From: CAYNRG01 sp964399545 | GTDB taxonomy: Bacteria; Bacillota_I; Bacilli_A; Erysipelotrichales; Erysipelotrichaceae | Length of the DNA stretch: 64,000 nucleotides | NCBI GenBank assembly: GCA_964399545.1 | Contig: CAYNRG010000003.1 | Location: 157,219 to 221,218 of the forward strand | Direction of reading: 5' to 3' | Shown here: positions 61,886-64,000 of the stretch, piece after piece | Layout: every line of letters begins with the position of its first letter | Numbering within the stretch: the first letter of the stretch is position 1 | Position numbers and translations under genes: made by a program | Notes under the pieces: generated by a model | What the model was told of the DNA's origin: nothing | Databases searched by the model: none | Seen by the model: the letters and a program-made list of their open reading frames with translations, nothing else

Positions 61886-62077
61886 ACTGATACTTATTAA
61901 TAATGAATTAGCTTTTTCATTTCTGTACTATATATTATTATCAACTTGAGTTGATACAATAACTTAAACATTTAATTAAGCATTCTTACAATTAAATAAT
62001 TAAACTCCAATATTTAAAGTCAATAATGGTTTAGAGATGGTTTTGAATATTTGATCATAAATGAAACAATCGAAAAA

Positions 62078-62266
62078 TTATAAATGATTACTTTTATTTT
62101 CCCTTTGACTTAACTGATTTATTTCTTTTAATGCCTCCTTACCAGTATAACTGTAGTTAATCCCATTTCTTAAGTATTGTACTGCTTTTTTGTAAGATTC
62201 AATTTCACTACTATACTCAATATGAAACTCCTTATTATGAGTATTTTTAGAATGGAAATCATAGAT
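62078..62266 (-). pseudogene. Minus-strand relic 2, related to relic 1
   Basis: 62 sense codons without a start, ending at TAA 62078. IYDFHSKN, EYSSEIESYKKAVQYL and EALKEINQL align with IYDYHKNN, EYQAEILQYKMAVKKL and ETILKQLHQL of relic 1. The same gene once lay in front of both cassettes on the opposite strand. Confidence 0.45.
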
Positions 62267-62587
62267 TTATGGAACATATTTGAACAGAGAGAATAGAAAG
62301 ATATTCTAGAAAGTTATATGACAAATTGTATTAAAACTTCTGTAACTGTGGGAGCAATGGTGGGAGGAATAGGAGCATGGTTTATTGATGCGGGACTTGA
62401 TACAGTAGATTTAATTCGAGCCTTGATTGCAAGAGGTATAGGTGATATATTATAAGCAAGTGGATCTTTATTGCTATCCGGAGATGATATTTTAAAATCC
62501 ATAAAAAAGATTAAAGAATCGAGTAATCTAGCAGATGCACTAAAGAGATTAAATAGTATAGAAGATAGTACAAGAGTACTAAATGCA
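62251..62587 (+). repeat. Toxin linker repeat, copy 3
   Basis: About 335 bases nearly identical to copy 2 (offset 1,799-1,801 bases), including the same internal TAA. Just downstream, copy 3 lacks about 14 residues (KVIKGLEDFDNIDD) present in copy 2, between short GATGATGTTGAT-like repeats. Confidence 0.85.
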
Positions 62588-63020
62588 ATTCAGAAGTATG
62601 ATGATGTAGATGAAGTAGTAAAATTAGTAAATAAATATGATGATGTTGATAATCTAGCTAGATATTTAGAGAGTGGGAGAAATCTTATGGATGATTTTGC
62701 TTCTATAGCTGATGACATAATAGATATAAGTAAAAAAATATTCAAATGGATTCCACCAAAACAATACTATTGATAACATTTTACATACTGCTTCATATTA
62801 TGATGACCCATATGAGCAAGTCGCATATATAACCGGAGGGATAACCAGACATGCATTTTTTAATGGGAATAAAAGAACTGCATTTGATACTATGAAAATG
62901 TTGATAGATGATTTTGGATTAGCTACAAAATTGTCAGATAATGAAATTTGGAAGTTGATAGATGATATGGCTGGAGGTTTAAAAGATGTCACAGAAATTG
63001 CAAGAAGAATTAAGGGGTAA
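62318..63020 (+). pseudogene. Toxin-cassette 3: shared linker plus Doc/Fic-like C-terminal domain, disrupted
   Basis: The ATG at 62318 opens the same linker as cassette 2, with the same TAA (62453-62455). The linker frame ends at 62773 (KWIPPKQYY, stop). A second frame, open from about 62735 to TAA 63018-63020, encodes SYYDDPYEQVAYITGG, HAFFNGNKRTAFDT and a helical tail. HAFFNGNKR matches the Fic/Doc motif HxFx(D/N)GNKR, the Doc variety. A frameshift near an A7 run (62732-62738) or just after would explain the break. The product is not expected to be made intact. Confidence 0.65.
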
Positions 63021-63297
63021 ACATTTTATAATGTTTAAATATGATGAAGAAAGGGAACAAAATGTATACACTTTAATATTTGATAAAATTATAGATATTT
63101 CTGATAAAAATGCAAAACGTTTTAAGGTATTGCTAGGAGATACTGATGACATATATAACTTATATCAAATATTGAGTGAAAAAGTTGATTTTTATAAAGA
63201 TGATAATAATGATTTAGTACACTTGTTTAATAAACTTATAGATAGTTATTCATATAAAAATAGTAAGAAAGTTATAATAATGAACATATATATATGA
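62986..63297 (+). CDS. Putative immunity protein of toxin-cassette 3, truncated at an AT repeat
   Basis: 103 residues from the ATG at 62986, with GGAGG 8 bases upstream. It overlaps the end of the Doc-like frame by 35 bases, a typical toxin/immunity overlap. The protein is helical and acidic with no recognised family. It ends in VIIMNIYI right at an (AT)5 tract (63286-63295). One extra AT unit would join it to a further 36-37 residues ending at TAG 63413-63415, giving about 140 residues in total. Confidence 0.5.
   Translation: MSQKLQEELRGKHFIMFKYDEEREQNVYTLIFDKIIDISDKNAKRFKVLLGDTDDIYNLYQILSEKVDFYKDDNNDLVHLFNKLIDSYSYKNSKKVIIMNIYI
63286..63295. repeat. (AT)5 dinucleotide tract
   Basis: Sits exactly at the frame break of the cassette 3 immunity gene; a one-unit gain would restore the long frame. 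Confidence 0.6.
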
Positions 63298-63415
63298 AAA
63301 AAGTATTTTTAAAATTAAAATTGCAGAACTAGGTATAGATTCCAATATTCGAAATGAGTATACATTTAGCACCATACCAGAAGTTAACGAGTTTATTAAT
63401 AAAAATAACGGTTAG
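63286..63415 (+). pseudogene. Out-of-frame C-terminal piece of the cassette 3 immunity gene
   Basis: After the AT tract a second frame reads YEKSIFKIKIAELGIDSN, then STIPEVNEFINKNNG and stop. Composition and position suggest it is the original tail of the gene at 62986. Confidence 0.5.
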
Positions 63416-63425
63416 GAGATTTGAG

Positions 63426-63569
63426 ATGTATTTAAATAGGAATGTGTTTCTTACGGAAGAGGATGAACAAGCTTTAGAAATTTTAGATAATTATGATAAG
63501 GGTTTGTACGAACTAACAGAAGAAGATATTAAAGAAATAAGAGGTATAATTGATGAAAATAAACAATAA
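63426..63569 (+). CDS. Small putative antitoxin upstream of a Doc-type toxin
   Basis: 47 residues from the ATG at 63426, with TAGGAG 9 bases upstream. It is acidic and helical (LTEEDEQALEIL, ELTEEDIKEIRGII), suited to bind a toxin. It lacks a visible DNA-binding domain of the Phd type. Its end overlaps the next gene by 17 bases. Antitoxin role is inferred from size, charge and position. Confidence 0.5.
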   Translation: MYLNRNVFLTEEDEQALEILDNYDKGLYELTEEDIKEIRGIIDENKQ

Positions 63570-63924
63570 GACAGTCAATGAAATTTTAGATATAGCTAAG
63601 GATGTAAATAGTAATTTCAGTTATATTTCGCCAGGCAAATATGCTGATAAGAATAATTTGGCTGCAGTATTTTCCAAGGCTCAATATTATGAAAGAAGTA
63701 TTGATTTTATGATGGATATGTTCATTTCTTTTCAGTATGTTCATCCTTTTTATGATGGAAACAAGAGGACTTTATTCTATATGTACGTAAAATTAGTTGA
63801 CGAATTTACAGATTATAAAGTAGTAAATAAATCATTATTAGCAAAGAGTCAACTTGCATTTTTAGAGAAGTTAATATCAGATGATGAGTTTAAAATAATT
63901 ATAAAATATTGCACAGCGCTATAG
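63553..63924 (+). CDS. Doc/Fic-family protein (putative toxin)
   Basis: 123 residues from the ATG at 63553; AGAGG lies upstream. The motif HPFYDGNKRT is the Doc form of the Fic loop (HPFxDGNKR), in which Lys replaces the Gly of AMP-transferring Fic enzymes. Doc phosphorylates elongation factor Tu and stops translation. Length is close to phage P1 Doc. It overlaps the small acidic gene upstream, the standard antitoxin-toxin order. It appears intact, unlike the related domain in cassette 3. Confidence 0.75.
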   Translation: MKINNKTVNEILDIAKDVNSNFSYISPGKYADKNNLAAVFSKAQYYERSIDFMMDMFISFQYVHPFYDGNKRTLFYMYVKLVDEFTDYKVVNKSLLAKSQLAFLEKLISDDEFKIIIKYCTAL

Positions 63925-64000
63925 TTCATTAACTAACCTCGAGCCTTGCACTTCAATTATTTAATGAAGGAATAGAAACAAATAAAAGAGTAGTAGCAGA
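63925..64000 (+). other. Right edge, start of another fragment
   Basis: After a GAGCCTTGCA string like that at 61759, a frame reads LALQLFNEGIETNKRVVA to the end of the window without a visible start codon. Possibly another cassette fragment. Confidence 0.25.

Overview
The window is AT-rich, densely coded DNA from a low-GC Bacillota (Firmicutes). Gene content (T-box lysS leader, FMN riboswitch with ribU, comG pilus operon, tilS-hpt-ftsH and uppS-cdsA-dxr-rasP clusters, BirA-type biotin operon) fits the Erysipelotrichia/Turicibacter side of the phylum. That placement is an impression from gene order and protein style, not a database result. No rRNA, tRNA or CRISPR array was seen.

Layout. (1) 1-7300: a short-chain acyl-CoA module. 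A minus-strand operon (thiolase, SDR reductase, KAS III-like enzyme) and a plus-strand operon (MaoC hydratase, acyl-CoA dehydrogenase, EtfB, EtfA) flank a TetR regulator. Both promoters carry the same palindrome and an upstream cre-like site. (2) 7310-9060: a lactose/cellobiose-type PTS IIB-IIC pair. (3) 9170-13830: a birA-bioY-bioB-bioD-bioA operon with a self-regulatory operator at its promoter. (4) 13850-28460: the housekeeping run lysS, dusB, hslO // ftsH, hpt, tilS, a MazF-like gene and tagO. Between hslO and ftsH sits a 2.8-kb tandem duplication of an ABC ATPase plus a 705-residue bacteriocin-associated membrane protein. (5) 28450-34700: TauE-like permease, threonine dehydratase, a lipoprotein, an amidohydrolase and a truncated IS30-type transposase. 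(6) 34780-39400: uppS-cdsA-dxr-rasP plus a DUF368/PopT-type gene, an isoprenoid-lipid-carrier and membrane operon. (7) 39500-45750: cell-envelope genes, including a secreted glucosaminidase and a kinase-less protein with nine PASTA-like repeats. (8) 45890-55980: tex, a HAD phosphatase, ispG, rpmG, a metallo-beta-lactamase fold protein, comGA-GG, efp and riboswitch-controlled ribU. (9) 55990-64000: an accessory zone of decayed polymorphic-toxin cassettes, immunity genes, an ABC/FtsX transporter, minus-strand gene relics and a small Doc-type toxin-antitoxin pair, continuing past the right edge.

How the genes work together. The left module can be read as acetyl-CoA to butyryl-CoA through (R)-3-hydroxybutyryl-CoA, with ETF taking or delivering electrons, under TetR and probably CcpA control. 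dxr and ispG (MEP pathway), uppS, PopT and tagO together make, recycle and use undecaprenyl phosphate. The two most unusual stretches are the tandem ABC/immunity duplication, whose copies are almost identical except for one hypervariable extracytoplasmic patch, and the right-hand toxin graveyard, where three copies of one linker are joined to three different C-terminal modules.
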